Source: Anaeramoeba flamelloides
Taxonomy: Eukaryota > Metamonada > Anaeramoebidae
Length of the DNA: 64,000 nt
Assembly: GCA_027625915.1 (NCBI GenBank)
Contig: JANTQA010000063.1
Location: forward strand, 6,157,501 to 6,221,500
Direction: 5' to 3'
Below, one piece after another: positions 23,424 through 35,800 of the stretch. A program made the translations under genes and the position numbers. Position 1 is the stretch's first letter. Each line of letters begins with the position of its first letter. The notes under the pieces are model-generated. The model was not told the DNA's origin. It was given only the letters and a program-made list of their open reading frames with translations, and made no database searches.

Positions 23424-25179
23424 AGTATCTCGAAAGTAAAATATATTTTGAGAGTGTTAGAAATTACTGTTTGTTACAAAATAAACGACACAAAATTTTC
23501 ATTTAACTTTCCAAAAAAGATTTTTTAAATACCCTAACAGTTAACATTTTTAATACTTAAAATCGCTATAAATTATTAATTTCAGTTTTATTAGAATTGG
23601 GTTTTTTGATGATTTATTAATTATTCATGATAGGTTTTAATTCTAGGAATTTTTTTTTGGAAAGCTGTATGAATAATTTCGATTATTTTATTTTAAAATT
23701 AACATTATTAAAAGAATTTGTATAAATTTTTGGGTCATTTACCTAATTTTTTTCAAATTTTTGTTTTGTTTCTGAATTAAAAATTATTACTTGGAAAATT
23801 AAATAGTTTTTTTTTGAGAAATATTATAAAGTCCATTGGAAAATCATTGGCCCTTAAAAATCAAATTTTGAAAATAAATATTTTTATAAATTGAAATTAT
23901 CTATAATAATAAAAAAATAGCTATTTTAATACCCAGTTATATACACAAGAAATATTTGTTTTTCATGTAAAAATAAAATAGAAAAAAGTAAAAAAAAAAA
24001 AAAAATTGGGTCATTTATTATAAAATTTCGTTCATAATTGATGTTTCATTTTAATAATATCTTTTTTAAGAGTAGAAATTTAAGACTCAAATATAGTTAC
24101 AAGTTATTTTTTACTGTCAGAATAGTATATGATTTAATATGTAGACTTTAAAAAAACAATAATCATTTTTTTTTTTTATTTTGAAGCAAGTGTTCTACAA
24201 AATCCGAACAGATTATTTAAGCAATGGTACATTGTAAAAAAATTTTACCCAGTTTAATGTACCAAGATTATTACACAATAATAAATCTTTGTTACTAGGT
24301 ATATTCATGTTAAGTATTTTTTCGTTTCTGAGATAATTTTGTGGCTAACTAAAAAATTAATTTATTCATAATATTGGAAAATAATTATATTATTTTAAGG
24401 ATAACTGTTATATAAATTGAAGTTTTGAAGTCCTTTACAAATTTTATTTAGAAATAGTGTTTTTAATCTCAAAATAAATTCATTTTTTCAATATAAAATA
24501 ATCTTCAAGATATATGAGAATTAAGTAATTTTCACCCAAGATTCAAAATCAATTTTTTCACTATCAAAATGATTTGAATTGTTCTAAAGTATATGTGAAT
24601 AAGACCAAACAATTTGTTAAAAATTTTTTTTTCAATTTTTGAAAACAATAAAACATCTTTTTTCAAATAATAAAGGATTAGATTTTTCTGCTGAATAGAT
24701 CTAATTTTTTTTAATAAACATTTATCAATCTTCTATCAAATTTTCATTTTTTTTTTAATCACCTACACTACAATTCATTGTATTTAATAGGATTTTAATT
24801 GAAATATAAATTATTCAAAATATTAACAAAATAAAAAATTAACTTTCAAAATCATGCCTTTCCACTTCAAAATAACAATATGTTTCACTATTTTCAAGAA
24901 TTAACTTAATTTTTAATAAAACAATAGATTGTTTTTTTTTTACATTTTATATTGTAAAGATATGGGTTTTGGATTTCAAAAAACAGACTTGTTTTTTATT
25001 AATTGTAAAAAATGAAATCGATCATTCCATAAGCCAAAATACAAATTACAAAGAAAATTTTTTTGAAGATCTTGAAATTATTTCATTTTATATTTAAAAA
25101 ATACTACCACCTTGAAGAATTTACCAGGACAAGTTCAACTTTTCAAACATTTGAATCTTGAAAAATTAATTATAAAACA

Positions 25180-25480
25180 TATTTAGAACAGCTTGTAATT
25201 TTTTGTGTTTGTAGATTTGGAAGGTAAATTATCCAATTGTAAAAATCAATTTTTTGTTCAGGATCTAAGAAGGTTGATGAAAATTTTTGGAAATGTGAAA
25301 ATATCCCATATTTTGTAAAGGAAATCTCAGTTGGTAAATTTGACTAAGATTATGGAACTATTTCAAGCGTGTTTTATCAACAATTCAGCTATTATCGCCC
25401 AAAAGGGTAGACCTTAAGATCAATCTTTATTTTGAGTCATGTTTTGACTGAAACCAAAAGTTGAAAAAAAAAATTTATTT
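25180..25480 (+). repeat. Dispersed repeat D, copy 2
   Basis: Direct-orientation partner of 1440-1860, sharing 'agattatggaac' and the neighbouring blocks. It has no open frame of note. Confidence 0.5.
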
Positions 25481-26879
25481 TTCAAGGGTGATTTTCACAA
25501 AGGAAAATCCAAAAATTCAAAATTTTTGTTATTTAAGAATGATTTAAGGGTAAAATTAAAAGAAAAAACTTTATTCATCCTAAATCTTTATGAAATTCTT
25601 TACACAACAAGTAAAATCCAAAAAAAAAAAAAAAAAAAAAAAAACATATTGGTATCTCTTGTTACATTTAGTTTCCTCTTGGTTTTTAAGTTTAGTGATC
25701 AGCTTTGAGTAAAATCTAGTATACTTTAATAAATTAGGAAATTCTAGTCTAAGTGAAATTTTTTCCAAGCATTTTAAAGATAATTTTCAAATTCGATGAC
25801 TCCAAACAGCAATAAAGTGGTGAAATAACTAAATACCATTGGATTCTGAACAATTTTTAGAAACAACTATTTCCAGTTAGAAATTTCCCAAATATTTGAT
25901 TTTAATTTTTACTGATAAATTTTTATGAAAATTTCATAAATTTACGAAAAACTGTTTATATGATAAATTGAAAAAAAAATGATTTTAATGAAAATATTTT
26001 CTTCAATGGACTTATTCTAAGTTTATAATTTTTTATTCTTGTGGCTATTGTATTCACTTTTCAGGATGTTCTTCCTTCCAGATATTAGAAGTTGGTTTTT
26101 TTTTTTACTAAAATGTTCAAAATTTAATTGTTAAAGTTTATAATAGCTTGTACCCTAATAATAAACCATAATTTTGAATTTTTTTGATACGATCAAAATG
26201 AATAAAGAATAAATTTAATATAATTTTATTCAGTTTGGAAATAATTTTGATTTTTTGAAAAATATTACATCTATTTTTAATTTTTTTATTTTCTTATACA
26301 GTCAGTTTCACTTTTAAGGGGGTAAGTGCATTTTTTATTTTTTGAGTGTCACCATTTATATGAAACTAAATTATTCAAATCATTTCTTTCTTTAAATATA
26401 TTGATATTTCCATAAATACTAGAGTGGAATATATTCTAGTAATAGATATTTTCATACCAACAAAAAAAACGCAAATCAAAAAAATGAAAAAATTGATCAA
26501 AAAAAAAAAAAAATAAATAAAAATCATTTATTACTTGATCTATTAAATATAACATTTTACACAATTACTTATTCTTTATTTGGTTTTATTTTTAATTCTT
26601 TATGAAAAAATTTTATTTGGTAAATTTTTAATAAACAAATTACTGTTTATTTCGAAAGAATTTTCCAAAATGAATTAAAAAATCTTATTTTCATTTATGT
26701 CATCTAAAATTGGTTAAGGTTCAGAAAATCAGAGACTTTTTTTAATTCTTCTTAAGAATGAGGGTTTATTGGACGAATTTGTTTGATTTTATAATTATTT
26801 ATTTTCCATTAAAATGAGAACTCAAAATAATTCTGAATCTGATTGAAATTTGTTATTGAATTTCTGAATTATTTTGATT

Positions 26880-27515
26880 TGAATCTTTTGTAACTTTTTT
26901 TTGATTCCAAGAATTCAACTCCTTTATTTTAATTTTTGAAATAGTATTCCTCTTTTTGGCTTTGTTTGAGAAAAATATTTTAAAAAGTATTTTGAAAGCA
27001 AATTTGTCACAAAAGGTTTTTTAAAATAATAATAAATAGTAATGGGGCCAGAAATCCATGGTAAAAAATAGTTTGTATTCAAGAAAACAAAGAAAATAAA
27101 GAAAAAAAACTTTCAAAAATAGGTTTGATCGATTTTTTTTTTCTTTTTTGATTTCAACAAATTTATTTGGAAAGGTGATCTTTTGTGTTTGGTCTACTAA
27201 AAGAAAATATTTGTTTCAAATGCACACCCTTTCAGGTATATTTTGTTGGTTTACTGTTTGGTTTATTTCAATCATTGGAAAAAACACATCTCTAGATCCA
27301 AAACCAAATTTAATAAAACCAAAAATTTAATCAAAAAAAATGTTCAAAAAATTGAAAAAATTAAGATTCAACTCTGAATTACTTTGGTTCCATTCACAAA
27401 TAGGCTAGTGAATGGTATTTGGGTTTGAAAGTTTCAATATCTAGTGGTACTCAAAAAATATTTTTTCAGTAATGTTAACACAATTAAAAATTTTCAAAAT
27501 GGTAAAATGTACTTA
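26880..27515 (-). pseudogene. Dispersed repeat G, copy 1, with decayed coding sequence
   Basis: This stretch aligns over about 640 bp with 45640-46290. Read on the minus strand, one segment (about 27130-27310) still gives coding-like frames such as SRDVFFPMIEINQTVNQQN and FLLVDQTQKITFPNKFVEIK, with an internal stop between them. The second copy preserves a different part of the same protein. The family is not recognised. It is either a duplicated host gene or a protein of a DNA element. Confidence 0.45.
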
Positions 27516-27703
27516 CTTCCTTAAGGCACAAACTTTCAACGAAATTTAAGGTACAAAAAAAATCTCAAATTAAAGCACAAAATTTAAATTCTAGTAAAAA
27601 TAAATTGTAAAAAATAAAATTCTAAATTTTGTGCCTTAATTTGAGATTATTATTGTGCCTTAAATTTCGTTGAAAGTTTGTACCTTAAAAGTGAAACTGA
27701 CTG
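27507..27703. mobile_element. MITE-like palindromic element, copy 2
   Basis: The unit folds on itself. The left arm contains 'ggcacaaactttcaacg' and 'aaatctcaaattaaagcac'. The right arm contains 'gtgccttaatttgagatt' and 'cgttgaaagtttgtacc'. The right end is GTGAAACTGACTG followed by TA; the left end is eroded. The inner sequence matches 4019-4206. Confidence 0.6.
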
Positions 27704-27844
27704 TATTTTTCTTTTTATTTTTTAGATATTATTTATAATATAAATATTTATTGGATTAAAATTAATTTAAATGTTTAAATATGTAGATCTTTTAATTTAA
27801 AAATTAATTAGAGATGATTAAAAAGAAGTAATAGTGGGCTGTGT

Positions 27845-28130
27845 TAAGGTACTAATAAACACAAAAAATTTTTCTAGTAAATTTCAAAACAAATCCATAA
27901 AAAGTTTAAGGTATCATGAAATTTAAAATTCAAGTGTAAATCTGATTATTACAAAATCAAGCTTACCTTTAATTTTAATTTTCAGAAATAAATTGTTGTT
28001 TTTAAAAACTTGATACATTTTTTTCATTATTTTTTAAGTTCAAATTTCCTATGTTTCTGAATTATTTCAAAAAAAAATTATTTTCTTTAGAAGAAGATTG
28101 AAATCTTATTATCTAGTTGAGGGGGTATAC
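27845..28130 (+). repeat. Dispersed repeat H, copy 1
   Basis: This stretch matches 56790-57045 in direct orientation. Shared blocks include 'aaatctgattatt', 'tttctgaattatt.aaaaaaa', 'ttctttagaagaaga/ttctttgaagaaga' and 'gaaatcttatt'. Divergence is moderate. Confidence 0.5.
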
Positions 28131-29922
28131 CAAAACTAAAAGTGAAAATATACTAACTAAGATCTAAAATAACAATGTAAACTCTTTTTTCAAACAAAAG
28201 AGCCTACCTCTCAAATCATCAATGTCTTTGAATTTGATTGTTAATAAGATACTTCCGAATTGGTGATTTTTAATTATTATTATTTATTTTTTCATTTTTT
28301 CATTTATGGATATTGAACGGTTGGTAAATATGAAAAAGTTAGATAAGAAGAAACAAATTTGGTAATAATCTAACGGTGTATAAATGGAAACAGTTTAAGT
28401 TTGATTTTGAATTAGCTAGATATAGGAATTAAGAAAGATCATCATTGGATTGGTGTATGGAACAAAGGAAAGAGAAATAAAGAAAAAACATTTCTACAAA
28501 ATACAAGATGAATTGTGACTTTATCTTGGAAATGGCTCTTTAAAGAACAAAAGTTTGTCGTTTGTAAAGAATTATCAATAAAATTCCGAGAACTTTTTCT
28601 CAATTCGCTTTGTTCAAAGGTTTTTATTAATTTTATAATTTTTTTTCTTTACAATTTACAAAATGAGATTTCTCATTTTATATAAAAGTATACATCAATT
28701 TTGAAAATGTTCAATTTCAATTTTTATTGAGTTGTTTTATGGAGTTTTAAAGATTCATTTAATTTTTTTTTTATTTTTTATAGATTTTCTTAGATTTCGG
28801 GATGATACTACTATTAATTTGATTCAATGATGTATAATTCTTGAAATTTTATCTGCCCTTATATTTGAATAAGAGTATATAAAAAATATACTTAATTTTA
28901 AAAAAAATATAATCATTTTTTTATACTTTTAAAAATATATTTTTTTAATTTCTAGTATTTACCAAATTCTTTTTTTCTTTTTATTTAACCAAAAAAATAC
29001 GAGAAAAATATATCAAACTAAATCATTAAAAAATTCTCCCAAAATACTTTTTTAAAACCTGGGAAATTCAAATCATAATCATAAAGAAATACTCTTTAAT
29101 TTTTTTATTTATAATGAATAATTAATAACCCATTCATGATTTTTCCAGTGAGTTGTTAATAGCCTAAGGATTAAAATTATCAAAAGACTTTACTATTATA
29201 ATTTAATTTTTTAAATAATGCCAAACAAAAAAAAAATAAATATTACCAAATAGCTGGTTTTAATAGTAATACTTTATCGAACATACTCTGAATATTGGAA
29301 AAAGAATATTGTCTAATCGTTTAAATTTAAAGAAATCTAATAAATATTTGTGAATAAAATAGAGATCAATTTTTTTTAGATCTAAGGGTTCAATATTTGA
29401 TTTATTTTGATTGTATTTTCAAAATAAGATTAAAATACCACTGTTTTTTGTTCCTACAAAATCATCATAATTACTAAAAGTGATATTTCTTCAAAATATA
29501 ACTATTTTTGTGAAAACTTTTATGTTTTTAAATTTGATCCTAAAATCCAACAAAAGAGGATCATATCTTTTGACTGAAAATATAATTGGGAAAAATGTAC
29601 TCTTTTTAAAATGATAACTTAATATCTCACAAGTTGCTGAATGAAATTATATGTGGGTTTAATTGTATTCTTTTTCAAATAATTACCCCCATTGTCTTTG
29701 GGGTTAAATATAGATATAGGTTTTTAGTCCCTTAATGGACTGAAAACAGTAATTTATAACACAATCTAGATTCTATGACTCTTTTTATTTTCTTCCTCTT
29801 TTTTTAAGTGAAAAATATTTTTTTTTTTTATTTGTATTTTTTTGAAAAAAAATAACAAGTTTACTGATCTTAAAATAATACCAATCAAGAGAATATTGAG
29901 ATGAATTATTTTTCACATAAAC

Positions 29923-30482
29923 CCCAATTCAAAATATTTAACACACCAAAATTCGATTTGTGAAAAAAAAAACTTATTTGATGAATTCAAGAAGATTTAC
30001 CAAATTAGAACCATTCACTAATTGAAATGTTAACACTTGTTTATAAATTACAATACCCAGAAAATAATAAATAAATAATTATCAATACAAATAAATTATG
30101 GGTGTGTTAAAAATTTTGGAGAAGGACTAAACAAAAAAATACATTAGTAAATTTGTTTAAATTCTATTAGGGATATTGATCGATCAAATGGTTAGATACT
30201 ACCAACTAATTTTATTTGAGTTCTTCTATTTGAAATAACTCAACTTTAACCTAATATCGATGGTTGAAAAAAATTTTGATCGTCCAAAGCAAATTACGTA
30301 ATTCAAACAATGAAATGAAAACAAAAACTAAAAGATAAAAAAATGATTTTCATATTTCAATGAAATTGTAATTATCTCCAATTTCAATGAAATTGTATTG
30401 TTGTGATTATTTGGAACGTTTTGGCTTATTTAGATTGTTTGGAAAGTTTTAGCTGTGTAGGAAATTTTGAATTTTAGTTAGT
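29923..30482 (-). repeat. Dispersed repeat A, copy 2
   Basis: Inverted and well-preserved counterpart of 10207-10755. It runs from 'aaccccaattcaaa' to 'agctgtgtaggaaatttt'. It lies just downstream of the Cdc25 gene's 3' end. Confidence 0.7.
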
Positions 30483-30765
30483 AATATTAATATATCTATG
30501 TTTAAAATGACTGTAATTTATTTTAAAATCATAAAAAAAAAAAATTAATAAATGTATTTTATTTTTAATAATATAACAAAAATCAAAATAATATTTTGAT
30601 TTGGATAACCATTCGTTTTGTTGTTCGTTACAAAAAAAAAAAAATTAATAAATAAAAATAAAATTAGATATTTTTCAATAATCTAATTAAAATTATCTAC
30701 ATTTTTTTTTTCAAAAAAACTTTAAAAAAAAACAAGAGAAATACAATAATTAAGATCTTTAGATC

Positions 30766-32894
30766 TTAATTATGATTAACAATCCGACTTTTAAATTTGA
30801 AATTCATCCCGGATCTTGATCTGGCTCTTGATTTTGAATTATTAAATATTGACTTATTTTTCAATTTGGAAAATTGATTCTTATGTTTTTGCTGCTGAAG
30901 TTGATTATTTTTTTGGTTATTATGACAAATTGGTTTTAATATATTGGTATTATCCTGTATCTTTTTATTATTAATACCATCGGTATACCAATTGATGATA
31001 TCATTTAATGTTAAAATATTTTTGTTTTTATGATCTCGAAGATCCTTTTTTCTGTTTTTAGTTGAGGATCCCAATTGCTTTCTGAATTTTTTGTCTTTCA
31101 TTTCTTGATATCTTTGGGGATAACAAAATGATTGGGCTTTTCCGGAGCTGTTAAAAAACTTTCGATACCCTCCTTCTAAAACATAGCATTGTGGGTAAAA
31201 GAGGTTGGGGTATTGGTTAATCTGTCGATCGGTTTTACGGATCAATCGGCACATGGCAGGGCCTCTATTTTGTGAAAATTCACAATGAAATACTAAACAG
31301 GCTTTTTTTTTAATACCCTCACAAAAGAGTTTTGGGAAAATTACTTTTGGGGCATTCCAATTTTTAGCTCCTTTAATATGTCCACCTAAAATATGAAGTT
31401 ATTATTTTTTTTTTTTTAATATTTAGAGATTTATTTGGTTTTCGTTTTAAATAAGAATAAGGAATTATAAAATATAAAATTTTATATGTGAGTATGGGTA
31501 TTGGATTAATTAATTGTTGTTCTTAAAAAAATTAACAATCTAAATCAATATTGTTATTAAATCGGATCTTTACCTTCAAATTCAAAATTAAATCTGCAAT
31601 CAATGACGATCACATGATCAAACAATGATTTATATTTCCCCTTCAGCAAATCACACATCTATATTAAATGAAAATGATTTTTTTTTGTTTTGGATTTTTT
31701 TGAAATTATTTTCGAAAAAATAATAAAATTAATAAAACATATTCGAAAAAAAACAATAAAATTAATAAAACATTTCCAAAAATAAACAAAAAATAAATAA
31801 ACAAAAAATAAATCAAAAAAAACAAAGTAATTTCTTACAGTCTCGGATGAAATGGTATTCAAATCAAAGGGCTTTCCGTGATTCGTTGGTAAAATCGGTT
31901 TTGTTTCATTGAAAGCCTTTTGATTCAATATGTTTATGGATTTGCTCAGGCAGACGCTATTACAGCGCTGTATTCTTCTTTGGAAAGGTGGCATTTGCTT
32001 ATTTGAATGTATTTCAAATTTTGGGCTATTTTCTTTTGTTGAATCATTTTCATTTAAGAATTTAGTTAATGATTGTTCAATGTCTTTACTTTCAAAGCCA
32101 AACTGCTGCTCTGTAAAAGACATCCCGCGATTAATATTTGATCGAAGGTGTTTTTTATTTTTTGAATATTTGGATCTTCTGTTCATTAATATTTGGGTTG
32201 GAGATAACTTGTCAATGTCACCAACGGATGGCGATTTTAAAAGGTGGTGTTTATTAATCATCTTTAATTCATCTGGGGATTTAATTGATGTTGATAAATA
32301 GTTATTTTTTACTTTAAATTTGTTGGAATTATGTTTTCGTTCTTCTTCTTCTTCTTCAGCCCCTTGTTCTAGATCTAGATTATTATTTGTTTCTTCTTCT
32401 TCTTCTTCTTCTTCTTCTTCTTCTGTGGTTGTTATACCTTCCATTTCTTTTTCTTCAATGATGGCAAATTCTTCTGTTTCGAAGGTATTGTTCTTTAGAA
32501 ATGGCGAAAAAAGTGATTGCATATTATTGATCTTATTAGGGGTTAAAGAGACCCTTCCATTGAATTCTTCGAAATCTTGCTCATATTCATTTTCACTTCC
32601 ATCTTCTTCTTCTTCCATCATTTGGTTTGGTGACACACCGCATTGTAACCAATTTGAAGAATGATGTTTTTTGAAATTTTGGATCATTTTGTTAGTTTTT
32701 TCTTGTGTTTTTCCATTTCCGGAAAATTGTTGATCAAAACAATCGTGTATTTGATCTTGTAACGGATCGTTTAAAAAATTTTCAATTGTTTCTAAATCAT
32801 AATTTGATTGAAGTGGTAGTGTTTTTTGTTTTTGAGATTGTTGTGTTTTTCTAAGTCTCTTTTCAAAGAGTGTAAAATTTCTACTAAGATTCAT
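30766..32894 (-). CDS. CDC25: Cdc25-type dual-specificity protein phosphatase
   Basis: Three exons (32894-31839, 31658-31574, 31385-30766) with introns of 179 and 188 bp (GTAAGA and GTAAAG donors, phases 0 and 1) encode 586 residues. The rhodanese-fold catalytic domain spans about 353-460. It has VIVIDCRFNFEFEGGHIKGA, then LVFHCEFSQNRGP with catalytic Cys415 and Arg421 (the HCx5R loop), and DRQINQYPNLFYPQCYVLEGGYRKFF, all hallmarks of Cdc25 and not of generic rhodaneses. It should remove inhibitory phosphates from cyclin-dependent kinases in the nucleus or cytoplasm. The N-terminal 350 residues are disordered, with two glutamate tracts and several Ser/Thr-Pro sites (LTPNK, KSPS, LSPTQ, NSPK). 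QRCNS near residue 315 is a loose 14-3-3-like site. The C-terminal tail of about 125 residues is basic and rich in Lys/Asn/Gln. The stop is TAA, inside a 9-bp-stem hairpin (30749-30770). Confidence 0.95.
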
Positions 32895-35800
32895 TTGTTC
32901 AAGAGATTTGCTTCTATATTTTTAAAAAGAACAAAAAAAATTTTAATAAAAGGAAAAAAATAATTTAAAAAAAAATAAAATCTTTTTGTTCAACATTTTG
33001 CTTCAAATAATCGAACTTTAACATAATATTAAAACAAAAGGAAAAAGGGTGGTTAAAAAACAAGAAGATTAAAAAATTCGTTAAAAATAATATTTAGAAA
33101 GTTTACGTTATTTTTCAAGTTGTCAAACACCCAGTAATATTACCCAAGGTGTTTCAAAACGGATTTTGAATTTTAACAATCATTTAATCTTGATTTTTGA
33201 TATTTTTTATTTACCTTTTTGATCTTTCATAATAAATTTTACTTTCATTCCTTAAAATGTCTTTCTTATCAGACAATTTAACATTTTAATAACTAAAGTG
33301 AGATTTAAAATCTTAGTTCACAATTCAAAGTGATTTTTCTCTTCAGTTATTCATGAAATTTAATTCTTACATTAATGTGATTTTTTAATCCTTTGAAAAA
33401 ATATGATTAAAGTTATCTATCAAAAATTTTTTCAAATTAAGAATTTTTTTTTTTACAACTGTTTTTTGTCTTTTACATCTCTAATTTTTAAAAACCTTCC
33501 CCAAACTACTAATTATTTCTCTTTAATCTTTTTTTCTGTTACTTTTTCAAGATTAGGTTACATAATTTTGAAAAGATATTGTAGGGCAATTAAAATAATC
33601 TGCTTTTAAAATAAGAAAATAAGAAACTATTCATAAGAGTGAGAACATTGATTTTCAATTCAAAAATAAGAAATATTTCATCAAATGATTTGTGAATTTG
33701 AAAAAAAATATCAAGAATTATTTTTCCCAAATTTTTTTGAACACAATTCTAAAAAGTGATCCAACATAGTAAAATTTTGTTATTAATAACCTTACAAATC
33801 AACACTAAGTGGTATTAAGTGTGATGTTCACCGTTTACTATTTTTTTTCAATTCTATCAAGATAGTTTAAGGGAGTAGACACAATAAAGGACAAAAGTTT
33901 CACTTTTTTAAATTGAGAAGATCAAAAAACAAACATTTATACATTAGTAGTGCATTATTGTTCTTAGTATTATCAGTACTTGTTTAAAATATGATATTAA
34001 TATTTATCACAATTAAAACCAATGTCACAATAGAATGTCAAGTTGATTAGTTTTATCTCTTTTAGGAAATTGTGGCTGGCTAATCTTTTGTTCTGAGATA
34101 AAAATTCAATCACATTATATTTTGATATTTTATTTTATGTTGAAAAAAAATCTAATAAATTTTTTTTAAGAAAGGGAACTTTAAATATCAAAATAAAACC
34201 AACCATCTACAACAATACATGATATTGTGATCAGATCTAATTGACAATTGATAAAAAATCTCAAATATTGACCATTTGAATCCAATTATTACACTACTTG
34301 AATTTACTCAACACTCTAAGTGACAAGTCTCAATTATTTATTTCTGACCAATTTCTAAATAAGGATTCCTTATCTAGAAATATATTTAACTTTGAAAATA
34401 AACAGGAGTATTCAAATCTAAGTTATAAGCAAAAAAGAGTCTCAATATCTATTAAAATTTAGGTAAAAAAAAATAATAGAGATTTGTCCCTTAAAAGGAA
34501 TTATTATGGTTCGATAATAATAAAAAAAAAGTTATTAACCCTTATTTGAGATAATTAAACTTAACCATTTTGTGTAATATTTTGAATTTAAACTGTTTTT
34601 TTAAGCTCAAACCGAGTCAAGAAAATGATTTAACCGGGGAAGAGTACAAAAAGAGAATGGATTTAATGATATATATCTATACGATCAAAATAAAGTGTAT
34701 CAAAGCTTACAATGTATACTTCAAAATATAATACTTGCCTCCCCACATTATATAAATTTAAAATATAATTCACTACTAAATGATATACATATATTCAAAT
34801 ATATTTTGAAACTAAACCACTTGATATTTAATCATGAAATTTGTAATTAGGATGAAATCAGTTCTTTTTTTTCTATAAATTTCCCAATTTCAATCAAATT
34901 TTTATTTTATTAATTAGATATAAACATTCAAAAAAATTTACCCATATTTATTAAGAAAAATTTTCCAATTACGTGCCATATTTTTCTATTTTTTTTTTTT
35001 TTTTTTTTTTGAATAATAGAACTTTCAAAAACCAATAATTAGATTCACTTATTCCAGTGTAACTATTGTTTTTCTTATAATATACAAATTTTCGATAAAA
35101 AAAAAAAAAAAAACATGTTTTTTATTATGAAATACTTATTAAAATTTTCCATACCTATTATTTTCTTAACAATAAAGTACATGCTCTGTTTTAAAAAGTT
35201 ATACATCATCTATTTCCTAGAAAGTAGGCCAAAGTTATTTTAAAAGATAATTATTAAACAAAATCTTCAAAAAAGCATTTAAATATATAAAATCATTTAA
35301 GATCATGGATTCTGAACAATAATTCATTTTATTTCTTATTATAGTATTGTATAAATAAAATTTATAAAAATTTCTTAACTCAATTTTATCTGATATTTTT
35401 TAGGTGTTACAATTGGTGTTTATTATTATTTTTTTTTTTGAGTTAAAAAATCATTTAGATTTATTTATTTATTATGAGAAAGGAGTAATCAAAGAAACCC
35501 CGCTAAATAAAAAAGAGAAGAAGAAAAATAATTTATTTATTAAAGTAAAAATAATATTATAACATTTACATGACCAAATGATAAATTATCCAAGTCCCGA
35601 AACAGGGTGTGGAAAATTGTTTACTTGACTTGTATAATCTCAAGAAATTTTACAAAATAATTAAAAAAATAAACACATTTTATTATTCGAAAAATCATTT
35701 GTCACCCTTAACGTATTTCCAAGTTTTATTGAAATTGATTGCACATTGCTTTAATCAAAAAAAGTGCTATTTTTTTTTTTCATTTTTTTGGGAATACTTC

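Larger units (their letters stand above)
26299..27703. mobile_element. Possible Tc1/mariner-like element, 1.4 kb, defined by TIRs
   Basis: The sequence CAGTCAGTTTCACTTTTAAG plus G occurs at 26299-26319, and its exact inverse lies at 27683-27703, giving perfect 21-bp terminal inverted repeats. Both ends are flanked by TA, the target duplicated by Tc1/mariner elements, and CAGT is the usual start of their TIRs. The span of 1405 bp fits an autonomous element of that superfamily. No transposase or DDE motif can be read, so it is at best decayed. The right end coincides with a MITE-like palindrome, so two separate ends facing each other remain possible. Confidence 0.45.
23424..30765. other. Long gene-poor stretch with mobile-element remains
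   Basis: More than 7 kb without a convincing gene. It contains repeat D (25180-25480), a TIR pair at 26299 and 27703, repeat G with decayed coding sequence (26880-27515), the MITE-like unit (27507-27703), repeat H (27845-28130) and repeat A (29923-30482), between poly-A/T tracts. Confidence 0.6.

Noticed and set aside
28425-28530. Protein-like stretch with HHWIGVWNKGKRNK
   Set aside because: Too short, with no start and no partner exon. Probably chance or debris.
30749-30770. 9-bp-stem hairpin across the Cdc25 stop codon
   Set aside because: It is real as a palindrome, but such short AT-rich dyads are common here and a function cannot be argued.
31930-32664. Two + strand frames with serine runs
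   Set aside because: Antisense of the Cdc25 N-terminus; the serine runs are the reverse of poly-Glu codons.
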